This document shows positions 16,600 through 25,229 of a stretch of 64,000 nt of DNA, one piece after another. How positions within the stretch are numbered: position 1 is the first letter of the stretch; each line of letters opens with the position of its first letter. A model generated the notes under the pieces. The model was not told the origin of the DNA and searched no databases. It saw only the letters and a list, made by a program, of their open reading frames with translations. The stretch lies in assembly GCF_042675705.1 (NCBI RefSeq), contig NZ_JBHTJJ010000002.1; one strand, given 5' to 3'. Source of the stretch: Ruegeria arenilitoris (GTDB lineage Bacteria; Pseudomonadota; Alphaproteobacteria; Rhodobacterales; Rhodobacteraceae). Made by a program: the position numbers and the translations under genes.

Positions 16600-19170
16600 A
16601 TGAGGCTCGGATTGAGCGATACCGATACGCAGGTTTTGCGCCGCCGATGGGTCTTCGGGCTCATCGGCTTCGGCGTTTTGTTGGGTCTGGTCGCGGTGGC
16701 GTGGCTGTCGGCGCAGGTGTTTACCGATTTCAACGACCGGCGGGCGGCGCCTTCGGACAATGTCCAATGGACGCTGTCGCAGGTCGAGGTCGACTATCTG
16801 TCCTACCTGAACGCTCTGGAAACCGCGTCGGCGGCGCAGGACTCGGAGAATGGCACGTTGGATCTGGTGCGCCGGCGGTTCGATCTGTTTTACAGCCGTG
16901 TCGATACGCTGGCCCAATCCCGCGTGTTCCAGCCTTTACGCCAGGATGACCGGTTCCGCCTGCCGTTGGAGCTGGTGACCCAGCACCTGAACGCCGCGAT
17001 CCCCTTGATCGACGCGCCGGATGCGGAGCTGTCCGAAAAACTGGACGATCTGAAACGCGCCGCCCTCGAGATCGGTCCGCATGTCCGCACGTTGGCCGTT
17101 TCGGGCATCTCGTATTTTGCCACCGAGTCGGACCAGCAGCGCATCCAGACGGCGGCAAACCTGCTGCGGTTGGCGATTCTGTCGGGGGCCTTGCTTCTGA
17201 CTCTGGGTGCTGTCAGCGCCTATCTTCTGGTGGTCAACCGGCGCGCCACGCGCCGCGGCCGGGCGCTGCGCCAGGCGAATGAACGGATGAACACGATCCT
17301 CTCAACCTCGTTGGACGGAGTGATCGTGGTCGATGCCAAGGGCGACGTGATCGAGTTCAACCCAGCTGCCGAGGCAATATTCGGCTATACGGCGGATCAG
17401 GCCCGGGGTCGCGCGATCGGTGACCTGATCGTGCCGCCGCATCTGCGTGAGGCACATAGCGCCGGCATGGTGCGCATGCAGTCTGGCGGAGAACGTCATG
17501 TCGTCGGCAAAGGCCGTGTCCAGTTGGAGGCGATGCGCGCGGATGGCGAGCAGTTCCCGGTCGAACTTGCGCTGCAATCGGCCCGGGCAGGCGATCAGGA
17601 AATCGTCATCGGCTTTGTCCGTGACATCTCGCAGCGGGTTGCCGCCCAGCAGGAATTGATCAGCACTCGTGACCGTGCCTTGGCCGGCGAGAAGGCCAAG
17701 GCCGATTTCCTGACCGTGATGAGCCACGAAATCCGCACGCCGCTGAACGGGTTGCTGGGCAACCTCACGCTGCTGAAAAACACCCGCACCACCCGCGAAC
17801 AGGCGCGGTTCGTCGAGAACATGGAAATCTCGGGCCAGATCCTCCTGAGCCACGTCGACACCGTTCTGGACATCGCCCGGTTCGAGGCCGGGAAACTGTC
17901 GGTGGCGTTGCAGCCCTCGAACCTGAACGACATCCTGCAAGAGATTGTGGACGGTCAAAGCGGCAACGCTGCCTCGCGGGGGAACTCCATCTCGTGGCAA
18001 TGGGTGGGCGATGCGCGCCCCTGCGTCGCCGCCGATGCCCAAAGGTTACGGCAGATTCTTCTGAACCTTGTGGGCAATGCCATCAAGTTCACCGAAAACG
18101 GCCGGATCTCGATCGAGGTCGAAGTAACCGAGCCTGGCCCAACGGCCGGCGTCAACATCTTTGAATTCCGCATCATCGACACGGGTATCGGTATCGGCCC
18201 TGATGAGGTCGACGTCATCTTTGACGATTTTCACACCAGCGATCCAAGCATCGGTCGGGCCGCCGGCGGCACCGGTCTGGGCCTGGGCATCGCACGTCGG
18301 TTTGCTCGGGCCATGGGCGGCGAGATCGGCGTTGAAAGCACACCCGGCGAGGGCAGTGTATTCTGGGTTCGTCTGCCGCTGCAGGACGCCGAATTGGACG
18401 CCAACGTTGACAGCGACCAGCCAGAGGTTCAGCACGCACAGCCGTTGGACGTGCTGGTGGTCGAAGACAACGAGATCAACCGCGAGGTGATCTGCAACAT
18501 GCTGAAACTGGACGGTCACCGGGTGACGGTTGCCAAGAACGGCCAACTGGGCGTGGACGCAGCGGCAGCGCATCGGTTCGACGTGATCCTGATGGATATC
18601 AGCATGCCGGTCATGGACGGCCCGACGGCCACGCGCCAAATCCGCAGCGGGGGCGGGCCTTCAGCGGAGATACCGATCATTGCCGTTTCGGCCAACGTGC
18701 TGCCTGATGCGGTCGACGCGTTCCGAGCCGCCGGGATGACGGCCTTTGTCGGCAAGCCGATTGCCCTGGATGCCTTGCGCAAGGCCTTGTCGGTGGTCAC
18801 CGGCCCCGGAGATTCGACCCGGTCCGAGGACGAAACGGATCATATCGGCGATCTGCGCGCCAGCCTCGGCGCCGACGTCTTTGACCGGTTGCTTGCCAAA
18901 TACCTGTCCGAAGGGGATGCCGTCGTCGCTCAGCTTGCCCAGTTGGACGGCGGTGAAGCCGATCTGGACCGGGTCGCGCAGGAGTGTCACAGGCTGGCCG
19001 GAAGCGCGGCGACCTTCGGTGCGATGGGGTTCCGCGATGCGCTGATTGCGATCGAGATGTCCGCAAAATCCGCAGACCGTCAGCAAGTCGCCGACCTGTT
19101 GACCGGTCTGCCCGAGGTTTGGGAGCGGGCAAAGGCTGCCCTGCCCGCCCCCGGAGCGATCAAGGGATGA
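16600..19170 (+). CDS. Hybrid sensor histidine kinase with PAS, receiver and HPt domains
   Basis: Inner-membrane phosphorelay kinase of 856 residues. Membrane segments near residues 18-40 and 190-210 bracket a periplasmic domain of about 150 residues. Next come a PAS domain (about 228-345), the dimerisation domain with His376 in MSHEIRTPLNG, an ATPase domain with N and G boxes (LLNLVGNAIKFTENG, IDTGIGIGP, GGTGLGLGIARRF), a receiver with Asp666 in LMDISMPVMDG, and a C-terminal HPt domain with His797 in CHRLAGSAATFG. The order matches ArcB/BarA-type kinases, which pass phosphate from the HPt to a separate response regulator, here probably the LuxR-type protein at 12799. The last 11 bases overlap the convergent export gene. 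Confidence 0.93.
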   Translation: MRLGLSDTDTQVLRRRWVFGLIGFGVLLGLVAVAWLSAQVFTDFNDRRAAPSDNVQWTLSQVEVDYLSYLNALETASAAQDSENGTLDLVRRRFDLFYSRVDTLAQSRVFQPLRQDDRFRLPLELVTQHLNAAIPLIDAPDAELSEKLDDLKRAALEIGPHVRTLAVSGISYFATESDQQRIQTAANLLRLAILSGALLLTLGAVSAYLLVVNRRATRRGRALRQANERMNTILSTSLDGVIVVDAKGDVIEFNPAAEAIFGYTADQARGRAIGDLIVPPHLREAHSAGMVRMQSGGERHVVGKGRVQLEAMRADGEQFPVELALQSARAGDQEIVIGFVRDISQRVAAQQELISTRDRALAGEKAKADFLTVMSHEIRTPLNGLLGNLTLLKNTRTTREQARFVENMEISGQILLSHVDTVLDIARFEAGKLSVALQPSNLNDILQEIVDGQSGNAASRGNSISWQWVGDARPCVAADAQRLRQILLNLVGNAIKFTENGRISIEVEVTEPGPTAGVNIFEFRIIDTGIGIGPDEVDVIFDDFHTSDPSIGRAAGGTGLGLGIARRFARAMGGEIGVESTPGEGSVFWVRLPLQDAELDANVDSDQPEVQHAQPLDVLVVEDNEINREVICNMLKLDGHRVTVAKNGQLGVDAAAAHRFDVILMDISMPVMDGPTATRQIRSGGGPSAEIPIIAVSANVLPDAVDAFRAAGMTAFVGKPIALDALRKALSVVTGPGDSTRSEDETDHIGDLRASLGADVFDRLLAKYLSEGDAVVAQLAQLDGGEADLDRVAQECHRLAGSAATFGAMGFRDALIAIEMSAKSADRQQVADLLTGLPEVWERAKAALPAPGAIKG

Positions 19171-20389
19171 GCAGCGCGGCGGCCCCGACGATACCCAGCG
19201 ACCGGGCGATTTCGGTCACTCCGGTGACCTTGCTGTCGTAACAGGCCACGGCATCACCCGGCAGAACATAGGGATCGAAGTCGTCGCGGTCTCCGCGTCG
19301 CAGCAGCTTTTCGATATTGCGCTCGATCACGACCGAGGATCCGGTCACGGGGTTGCGCGTGAACAGCACTGCGCTGCGGTTGGCGTTTGTCGTCTTCGAC
19401 CCGCCGACGCAGTTGCTGTCGACCACGGCCTGCAGGAAACGGGTGCCATAAGGCACTTCACGCACGTCGCGTCCGATGGCGGATTCTGCATTGCCCGCAG
19501 CGGGTTGGGTCAGGTTCGACATATACAGTGTCACGCCAGGCGGGCTGATCGGGCTGGGGCGCACCAGCGCGTCCTGAAAGCACCCGCGGCTGTTGACCAC
19601 GATCTGGTCGCCGGTCAGCAGCATGATATCAGTCGGGTCCGATCCTTCGAACACGCCGCGCAGATCCATTCGATAGATGCGCCCCTGGCGGTGCAGCTCG
19701 ACCGCTGACAAGTCGGCATCCGGCCGCACCCCGCCCGCGGCCCGCAGCGCCACCGACAGGTTGCGCCCCTCGGTCGAGGCCCCCAGCGCGCCCTGGCGCC
19801 GACGGTCGAGGGAATCGCCCGGAACACCGCCGATCTCGACCGAGTGCGGCTCGAACACCGCGCCACGCACACCCACGGTCACCGAGGCGAAATCGCTGAC
19901 CCGTACGGTCACACGGGGTTCGGCGTCATAGAACTGGGCCGCAACCAGAACACGGGCCACCTCTTGTTCGACTTGCTCGGTGGTGCGGCCCTGGGCGCGC
20001 ACGGGCGGCAGGTAGGGCAGCTTGAGGTCTCCGTCACGCGAAACGACATAAGCGTCGCTCAGCAGATCGTCCCCTTCGATGGTGATCTGGACCATGTCGT
20101 TGCGCGACAGTTTCTCGCCCAGCAAGGGGCTGAGCGCCGGTTGCGCCCATTTCGCATAGGCATTTGCGCCCTGATCGCCGGCCTGCGGCATGCAGCTCTG
20201 GCCGTTCATCGCGTCGGCCTGCAGCAACGGCGTGTCGCCCCGTCGACGTCCGGGTTCGCGGTATTGCGCCTGATAGCTTTCGCCGCGCGATACGGCTTCG
20301 ATGTTGCGCGGGGTCTGCATGCTGCTGCACCCCAGCAGGGTCGAGGCGCTGACGGCCGTAATAAGGAAGGTCTTGAAATTCATGGTCAT
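19160..20389 (-). CDS. Polysaccharide export outer-membrane lipoprotein (Wza-type)
   Basis: Outer-membrane channel protein for capsule/exopolysaccharide export, 409 residues. A lipoprotein signal ends in LLGC (Cys about residue 20). The poly-export domain follows (DMVQITIEGDD, VVSRDGDLKLPYLPPVRAQGRT, EQVEQEVARVL), then SLBB-like segments (VTVGVRGAVFEPHSVEIGG, LSVALRAAGGVRPDADLS). The C-terminal third is specific to this group and contains a few further cysteines. The ATG at 20389 is chosen because AGGAG lies 6 bases upstream; an in-frame ATG at 20395 abuts it. It is divergent from the flippase operon, with site D between them. Confidence 0.9.
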   Translation of the reverse strand: MTMNFKTFLITAVSASTLLGCSSMQTPRNIEAVSRGESYQAQYREPGRRRGDTPLLQADAMNGQSCMPQAGDQGANAYAKWAQPALSPLLGEKLSRNDMVQITIEGDDLLSDAYVVSRDGDLKLPYLPPVRAQGRTTEQVEQEVARVLVAAQFYDAEPRVTVRVSDFASVTVGVRGAVFEPHSVEIGGVPGDSLDRRRQGALGASTEGRNLSVALRAAGGVRPDADLSAVELHRQGRIYRMDLRGVFEGSDPTDIMLLTGDQIVVNSRGCFQDALVRPSPISPPGVTLYMSNLTQPAAGNAESAIGRDVREVPYGTRFLQAVVDSNCVGGSKTTNANRSAVLFTRNPVTGSSVVIERNIEKLLRRGDRDDFDPYVLPGDAVACYDSKVTGVTEIARSLGIVGAAALLIP

Positions 20390-20463
20390 TTTCATCTCCT
20401 GATCTGTCACAGAAGATAAACCCTGCCGCGCGGCCTGCGTCAGCCCGGCATCGGTATGGCGGC

Positions 20464-20501
20464 TTGTCCCATTCGGATAGGTCCCTCTCCGAACGGTCCC
20501 C
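20464..20501. promoter_or_regulatory. Polysaccharide-island dyad, site D (between export lipoprotein and flippase)
   Basis: Two units: TTGTCCCATTCGGATAGG (20464-20481, centre 20472.5) and CCTCTCCGAACGGTCCCC (20484-20501, centre 20492.5), again exactly 20 bases apart. The pair is placed almost symmetrically between the divergent starts at 20389 (83 bases) and 20585 (92 bases), so one bound regulator could control both operons. Confidence 0.75.
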
Positions 20502-20584
20502 TGCCCCGTACGACCGCGTCCGGGACACAGGCCTTGGCCACCCGTACAACAGAACCAACAACTGTTTTTCGGGATCACGGCGTC

Positions 20585-21823
20585 ATGACGCACAGCTTTG
20601 CACAATCCGGTTTTCTGCGGCACCTGTTGGCCTACACCGCCTCCGAAGTGGCGGCCAAGGCGTCGCGCCTGGTCATCGTGGTGGCCGTTGCCCGTACCCT
20701 CAGCCCCGAAGCGATCGGTCTGGCCGCAGCGGCTCTGGCGGCGGGCGACATTCTCAAGGCGCTGACCGAGAACGGCGTGAACCAGCGTATCATTCAGGCT
20801 CCGTCCGAGGAGCTGGCGCAGCGGTGCAACACGGCGCACCGCATTTTCTGGGTCTGGTGCGCGGGGCTGTGCCTGCTGCAACTGGCGGTCGCAGCGGCGC
20901 TGTTCGTCATGGGGCACGGAATGCTGGCGATGCTGCTGGCGGTGCTGGCCGGGGAATACCTGTTCATGCCGGCGGGCCTGGTTCAGGCCGCACTGGCAAT
21001 GCGCGAGGGCAAGCTGCAGCAGACCGCCGCGATTGCCGGCGGGCAAGTTGTGGGGGCCAATGCTCTGACGGCGCTGCTGGCGGTGGTCTGGGCCTCACCC
21101 CTGGCATTGGTTCTGCCGCGCCTGCTGACTGCACCTGTCTGGCTGGTGCTGATGCGCCGCCTGCGTCGGTGGTCGCCTGATCGTCGGGCCGGGTTCGCAG
21201 CCTTGAAACCTTTCGTGGTCTACGGCTGGGCCGTTCTGGGCGTCGAGCTGGTCAAGGTTCTGCGCCTGCAGGCCGACAAGCTGGTGGTGGGCGCGATGAT
21301 GGGCGCCGAGGCGCTTGGCATCTATTTCATGGCCTTCAATGCGGGGCTCGGGCTGGCCACTTCGTTCACCCAAGCCTTCTCGGTCGTTTTATTCCCGCAT
21401 CTGTGCGCGGCCGAAGACAAGAATGGGGCGCTGCGCCACGGGCTGGGCCTGTCTCTGCTGATCCTGACGCCGCTTGTTCTGCTGCAGGCGGCGCTGGCCC
21501 CGGTCTATGTTCCGCTGCTGCTGGGACAGGGCTGGGCCGAGATCGCCCCGGTGGTGTCGGTTCTGTGCCTTGCGGCCCTGCCGACGGTGATCTGGTCGGC
21601 GGTCGCCGGGTGGCTGCGGTCGGAAAACCGCCCCGTCACCGAATTGCGGGTCAGCACGGTTCTGGCCGTGGGGCTGATCGCGAATACCGCCCTGATGGCG
21701 CCGCTGGGCCTGATGCCCGTCGCCGTCGGGTATGTGTGCACCTGCAGCGCCATCATGCTGGCCGCATCCTGGGCGCTGCTGCCGCGGGGTTCTGCAATCA
21801 TCCAGGAGGCACGCGCCCAATGA
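20585..21823 (+). CDS. Lipid-linked oligosaccharide flippase (Wzx-type, MOP superfamily)
   Basis: Polytopic inner-membrane protein of 412 residues with about twelve hydrophobic segments, expected to flip undecaprenyl-linked repeat units to the periplasmic face. The N-terminal stretch RLVIVVAVARTLSPEAIGLAA and the region FVVYGWAVLGVELVKVLRLQADKLVVGAMMGAE, quoted here in part, are typical of polysaccharide flippases: key residues are the G-x-E-L and the D-K-L-V-V-G run near residues 220-240. The start at 20585 lies downstream of site D. It overlaps the next glycosyltransferase gene by ATGA. Confidence 0.87.
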   Translation: MTHSFAQSGFLRHLLAYTASEVAAKASRLVIVVAVARTLSPEAIGLAAAALAAGDILKALTENGVNQRIIQAPSEELAQRCNTAHRIFWVWCAGLCLLQLAVAAALFVMGHGMLAMLLAVLAGEYLFMPAGLVQAALAMREGKLQQTAAIAGGQVVGANALTALLAVVWASPLALVLPRLLTAPVWLVLMRRLRRWSPDRRAGFAALKPFVVYGWAVLGVELVKVLRLQADKLVVGAMMGAEALGIYFMAFNAGLGLATSFTQAFSVVLFPHLCAAEDKNGALRHGLGLSLLILTPLVLLQAALAPVYVPLLLGQGWAEIAPVVSVLCLAALPTVIWSAVAGWLRSENRPVTELRVSTVLAVGLIANTALMAPLGLMPVAVGYVCTCSAIMLAASWALLPRGSAIIQEARAQ

Positions 21824-22740
21824 CCCGGTTTTCCATCATCGTTCCCTTCCACAATGACGCGGCAACCATTGCCGCCACCCTGAACAGCCTGCTGGGGCAG
21901 AGATTTTCGGATTTCGAGCTCATCTGCGTGGGCGACAAACCCTCGCGTCAGACGACCGAAGTTGTCCGGCAATTATGCGCGCGGGACGCCCGAGTGCGGA
22001 TTGAGACCAACCCCAATCGCGGCCCCAGCTCTGCGCGCAACCATGGTGCGGCAGTGGCCACCGGCGACATCGTGGCGTTCTGCGATGCGGATGACCTGTG
22101 GGTCACGGACAAGCTGGCCCAATTGGACCGGTTGTTTGCAGATACCGGCATTGATGCGGCCTTTGGCCAGATCGGGTTCTTTTCCGAAACCCCTGGCGAT
22201 TGTCCGACGCGCTCAACGGTTCCCACCGATCCCCTGACCATTCCAGACCTGCTGGCGGAAAATGCGGTGTGCACGATGTCGAACCTTGCAGTGCGCCGCC
22301 GGGTGTTCGCTGCTGTCGGCGGGCTGAACCCGGCTGCGGTCCACAACGAAGATCTCGAGCTGCTGATCCGCTTGGCGGGCGAAGGCCACGTGATCATCGG
22401 GGTTGACCGCCTGCAGGTCTGGTACCGGACCAGCGGCAGCGGTCTGTCTTCGGACCTCGAGGCGATGCGGGCCGGGCGCGCTCGGGCGGTTGCAACGGCG
22501 GCCCGCTACGGCGTTGCACCGTCGCCCGCATCCGAGGCGATCTACATGCGGTATCTGGCCCGGCGCGCACTGCGTCTGGGCGCGGAACCGTCGATGGCCC
22601 GCGCCTATGCCCGCGCCGGTCTGGCGCTGAGTGCGCGCAGTTTTCTCAACCCCATCCGGCGCGGTGTGCCCACTGCACTTGGCGCAGTGCTCGCCCCCGC
22701 CCTACCCAGCCCGATCCGTCAGGCGCTGTTTGCCCGCTGA
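21820..22740 (+). CDS. Family 2 glycosyltransferase (first of two)
   Basis: Cytoplasmic GT-A fold enzyme of 306 residues expected to add a sugar to the undecaprenyl-linked repeat unit. The N-terminus SIIVPFHNDAATIAATLNSL is the nucleotide-binding start, NRGPSSARNHGAAVATGDIV and FCDADDLWV give the DxD-type metal site, and the acceptor-side motif is HNEDLELLIRL. AGGAGG (21803-21808) precedes the ATG, which overlaps the flippase stop. The C-terminal 60 residues are Ala/Arg-rich and uninformative. Donor and linkage are not predictable. Confidence 0.88.
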   Translation: MTRFSIIVPFHNDAATIAATLNSLLGQRFSDFELICVGDKPSRQTTEVVRQLCARDARVRIETNPNRGPSSARNHGAAVATGDIVAFCDADDLWVTDKLAQLDRLFADTGIDAAFGQIGFFSETPGDCPTRSTVPTDPLTIPDLLAENAVCTMSNLAVRRRVFAAVGGLNPAAVHNEDLELLIRLAGEGHVIIGVDRLQVWYRTSGSGLSSDLEAMRAGRARAVATAARYGVAPSPASEAIYMRYLARRALRLGAEPSMARAYARAGLALSARSFLNPIRRGVPTALGAVLAPALPSPIRQALFAR

Positions 22741-22760
22741 TCCCAACCAGGAGACCCAAA

Positions 22761-23747
22761 ATGCCCCAGGCATCCATCATCGTTCCTGCCTATAACACCG
22801 CCGCGACCCTGACCGAGACTCTGGCCTCGCTTCTGTCGCAGACCTATGATGATTTCGAAATCATCATCGTGGATGACGGCTCGCAGGACGAAACCCCCGC
22901 CATTGCCCGCGCCCATGCGACCGACCCCAAAGTGCGGGTGATCCGGCAGGAAAACCGCGGCCTCGCCGGGGCGCGCAATACCGGCATCGCGGCCGCTCGG
23001 GGAGAGTTCGTCGGCTTCTGCGACGCCGACGACTTGTGGCTGCCCGAAAAGCTGGCCACCCATGTGCGTCACCTGCAGGCCGAACCCGACCTTGCGATCA
23101 GCTATTCCGGCAGTGCCATGATCGACGAGGGTGGTCGGCTGATGCGCGTCCGTCAGTCGCCGCGCCTGCGGGACGTGACGGCGGCACATGTCCTGAAACG
23201 CAACCCGATCGGCAATGGATCGGCAGCGGTGATGCGCAAATCGGCCTTGCTCGATCTGGCCTACCGTCCGGCGTTCGAGACCAAGCGCGACTGGGTCTTT
23301 GACGAAACCTTTCGCCAGTCCGAGGACATCGAATGCTGGCTGCGGCTGATGCTGACGACGGATTGGCAGATCGCGGGCGTACCGGGGTTGCTGACCCGCT
23401 ACCGGATCCATGCGACCGGCCTGTCGGCGGCCTTGGACCGGCAGTTGCAGGCGTGGGAGCGGATGGTTGACAAGCTGCGTCCGCTGAACCCCGATTTCTT
23501 TGCCTGGCACGAGGCGGCGGCGCGCGCCTATCAGCTGCGCTATCTTGCGCGCCGCGCGGTAAGCAATCTGGATGCGCACCAGGCTTGGGAGCTTGCACAT
23601 CGGTCGATTTCAACCAGCGCCCGGCCCCTGATCGAAGAACCCGCAAAAACGTTGACCACCATCATCGCAGCCGCAGCCCTGCGCGCGGTCGGGCCAGCGC
23701 CTGTTGTTCAAGCCGGTCGCCTCATGCGCCGCCAGACTTCCATCTGA
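22761..23747 (+). CDS. Family 2 glycosyltransferase (second of two)
   Basis: GT-A fold enzyme of 328 residues, similar in layout to its upstream neighbour: ASIIVPAYNTAATLTETLAS, IIIVDDGSQDET, QENRGLAGARNTGIAAARGE and FCDADDLWLPEKL, with the acceptor-side motif QSEDIECWLRL. GGAG stands 7 bases before the ATG. The two neighbouring GT2 genes share VDD/DADDLW landmarks but differ throughout, so an old duplication is possible but not shown. Fourth-position genes such as this usually add internal or branch sugars; the sugar cannot be told. Confidence 0.88.
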   Translation: MPQASIIVPAYNTAATLTETLASLLSQTYDDFEIIIVDDGSQDETPAIARAHATDPKVRVIRQENRGLAGARNTGIAAARGEFVGFCDADDLWLPEKLATHVRHLQAEPDLAISYSGSAMIDEGGRLMRVRQSPRLRDVTAAHVLKRNPIGNGSAAVMRKSALLDLAYRPAFETKRDWVFDETFRQSEDIECWLRLMLTTDWQIAGVPGLLTRYRIHATGLSAALDRQLQAWERMVDKLRPLNPDFFAWHEAAARAYQLRYLARRAVSNLDAHQAWELAHRSISTSARPLIEEPAKTLTTIIAAAALRAVGPAPVVQAGRLMRRQTSI

Positions 23748-23761
23748 ACCGAGGTTTCCAA

Positions 23762-24745
23762 ATGTCCAAGATCACCGTTCTTCACCTTGTTGATGACACC
23801 ACGGCCGGTGGGGTCATGCGTATGCTCGACCATCTTGCGCAGCTGCCCGAACTGGCCGACGAAGTCCACCAAGAGGTTCGCCCGGTCAAGCGGACCGCCT
23901 TCAGCTGGGGCAGTTTCCAAGCCGATGTCATCGTGTGCCATATTGCCCCCGGCTGGCGCTGCCTGCCGGCCTTCTCGGCCCTGCGAGCGATGCATCCCAC
24001 CACGCGGCTGGTTCATGTCGAACACAGCTATACCCGGTCTTTCACCGCCTTGAACGTGCCGCACAAGCGGCGGTTCTTTGCGATGTTGCGCGTGACCTAT
24101 TCGTTGTTCGATCAGGTCATTGCTGTCAGCAAGGCGCAGGCCGGCTGGGTGGCTGACCGGCGGTTGACCCCCGCATCCAAGCTGAGCGTGATCTCACCCC
24201 AGGTTGACCTGAGCGCAGTTGCGCGCGCAGCCGGGCAGGTCGAGGCGGCCCGGGTCATCGGTGCGATTGGACGGCTCGAGCCGCAGAAAGGCTTCGATCT
24301 GCTGATTGAAGGGTTTCGCATGTGCCCCAACCCCGATGCGCGGCTTGTGATCTTTGGCGAAGGCAGCCAGCGCGACCGCCTTGCAGCCTTGGCCGCAGGC
24401 GACCGGCGGATCGAGTTTAGGGGCTACGCCGACGACCCGGCCGAGGCCTACCGGGCCGTGGACGTGGTGGCGATGCCCTCGCGGTGGGAGGCCTACGGGC
24501 TGGTGGCGGATGAGGCGCGCGCGGCGCGGCGTCCGGTCATCGTCAGCATGGTCGACGGTCTGCGTGACCGGATCGGGGCAAGCGGCGTGATCCCGTGCGG
24601 GTCCGACCCCAAGGCGTGGCGCAAATCGATCGAGGCAGTTCTGGCGGGTACGCCTCCGGTGGTTCCCGCCTTGGCGCCCAAGGCTGACAGATCCCGCTAT
24701 GCAGAGCGGTGGCGGCAGGTGTTCGACCCGGCCAAAGGGTTTTGA
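23762..24745 (+). CDS. Family 4 glycosyltransferase (GT-B fold)
   Basis: A 327-residue GT-B enzyme, last gene of the flippase operon. The N-terminal half starts with ITVLHLVDDTTAGGVMRML, the usual open loop that binds the acceptor. The C-terminal half holds the donor site: VIGAIGRLEPQKGFDLLIE, RLVIFGEGSQRDRL and AMPSRWEAYGLVADEARA, with the E-x7-E-like motif as EAYGLVADE. The ATG at 23762 is 14 bases after the previous stop; a longer in-frame version would overlap that gene. With the fused transferase and the two GT2 enzymes the island encodes five sugar-handling domains, consistent with a repeat unit of up to five sugars. Confidence 0.88.
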   Translation: MSKITVLHLVDDTTAGGVMRMLDHLAQLPELADEVHQEVRPVKRTAFSWGSFQADVIVCHIAPGWRCLPAFSALRAMHPTTRLVHVEHSYTRSFTALNVPHKRRFFAMLRVTYSLFDQVIAVSKAQAGWVADRRLTPASKLSVISPQVDLSAVARAAGQVEAARVIGAIGRLEPQKGFDLLIEGFRMCPNPDARLVIFGEGSQRDRLAALAAGDRRIEFRGYADDPAEAYRAVDVVAMPSRWEAYGLVADEARAARRPVIVSMVDGLRDRIGASGVIPCGSDPKAWRKSIEAVLAGTPPVVPALAPKADRSRYAERWRQVFDPAKGF

Positions 24746-24762
24746 GGGCGGCGTGGTGACGG

Positions 24763-25185
24763 CTACTGCAAGGTGTGCCACAAGAACCAGCGGCAATGTC
24801 CGGGCGGGCTTTGCGTGGGCGTGTTGGCCAGGCGACCAAAGGGCTCGAATCCCAAAGCCGTATAGAACCGCGCAGCGGCCGGGTTGGATGTGTCCAGCCA
24901 CGCAGAATGACACCCGCGCTGGCGTGCCTCGGCAAAGGCGTGGTCCAGCAACTGCCGGCCCAAACCGCGGCGTCGATGGGTCCGGTCGACCCATAAGGTC
25001 TTGATCAGCAGCCACCCATAGGAGGTTGCGCCATGCAGGCCGCACACCGGGTTGGCGCCGTCCTGCGCAATCAGCGTGATGCTGTCATTGACCCCTTGCG
25101 GCGCGGTGGCCCGCAATTCCGCAAGAAGGGCTTGCTCGACCCAGTCCTCCTGCCCCGGAGCGGAAACAATGGACGGGCCCGCCAT
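24763..25185 (-). CDS. GNAT-family N-acetyltransferase
   Basis: A 140-residue acyl-CoA-dependent acetyltransferase. The acetyl-CoA-binding motif A is clear as TLWVDRTHRRRGLGRQLLDHA, quoted here by its key residues R-R-R-G-L-G near residue 72-77, and motif B follows as NPAAARFYTALGFEPFG. The substrate cannot be predicted. It is convergent with the polysaccharide operon (17-base gap) and precedes the carbohydrate-uptake genes on the opposite side. Nothing ties it to either. Confidence 0.85.
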   Translation of the reverse strand: MAGPSIVSAPGQEDWVEQALLAELRATAPQGVNDSITLIAQDGANPVCGLHGATSYGWLLIKTLWVDRTHRRRGLGRQLLDHAFAEARQRGCHSAWLDTSNPAAARFYTALGFEPFGRLANTPTQSPPGHCRWFLWHTLQ

Positions 25186-25229
25186 CGGTCAGGCCCATGC
25201 CCGTTGAGTGGGGATCGGTGCGGCACCGC

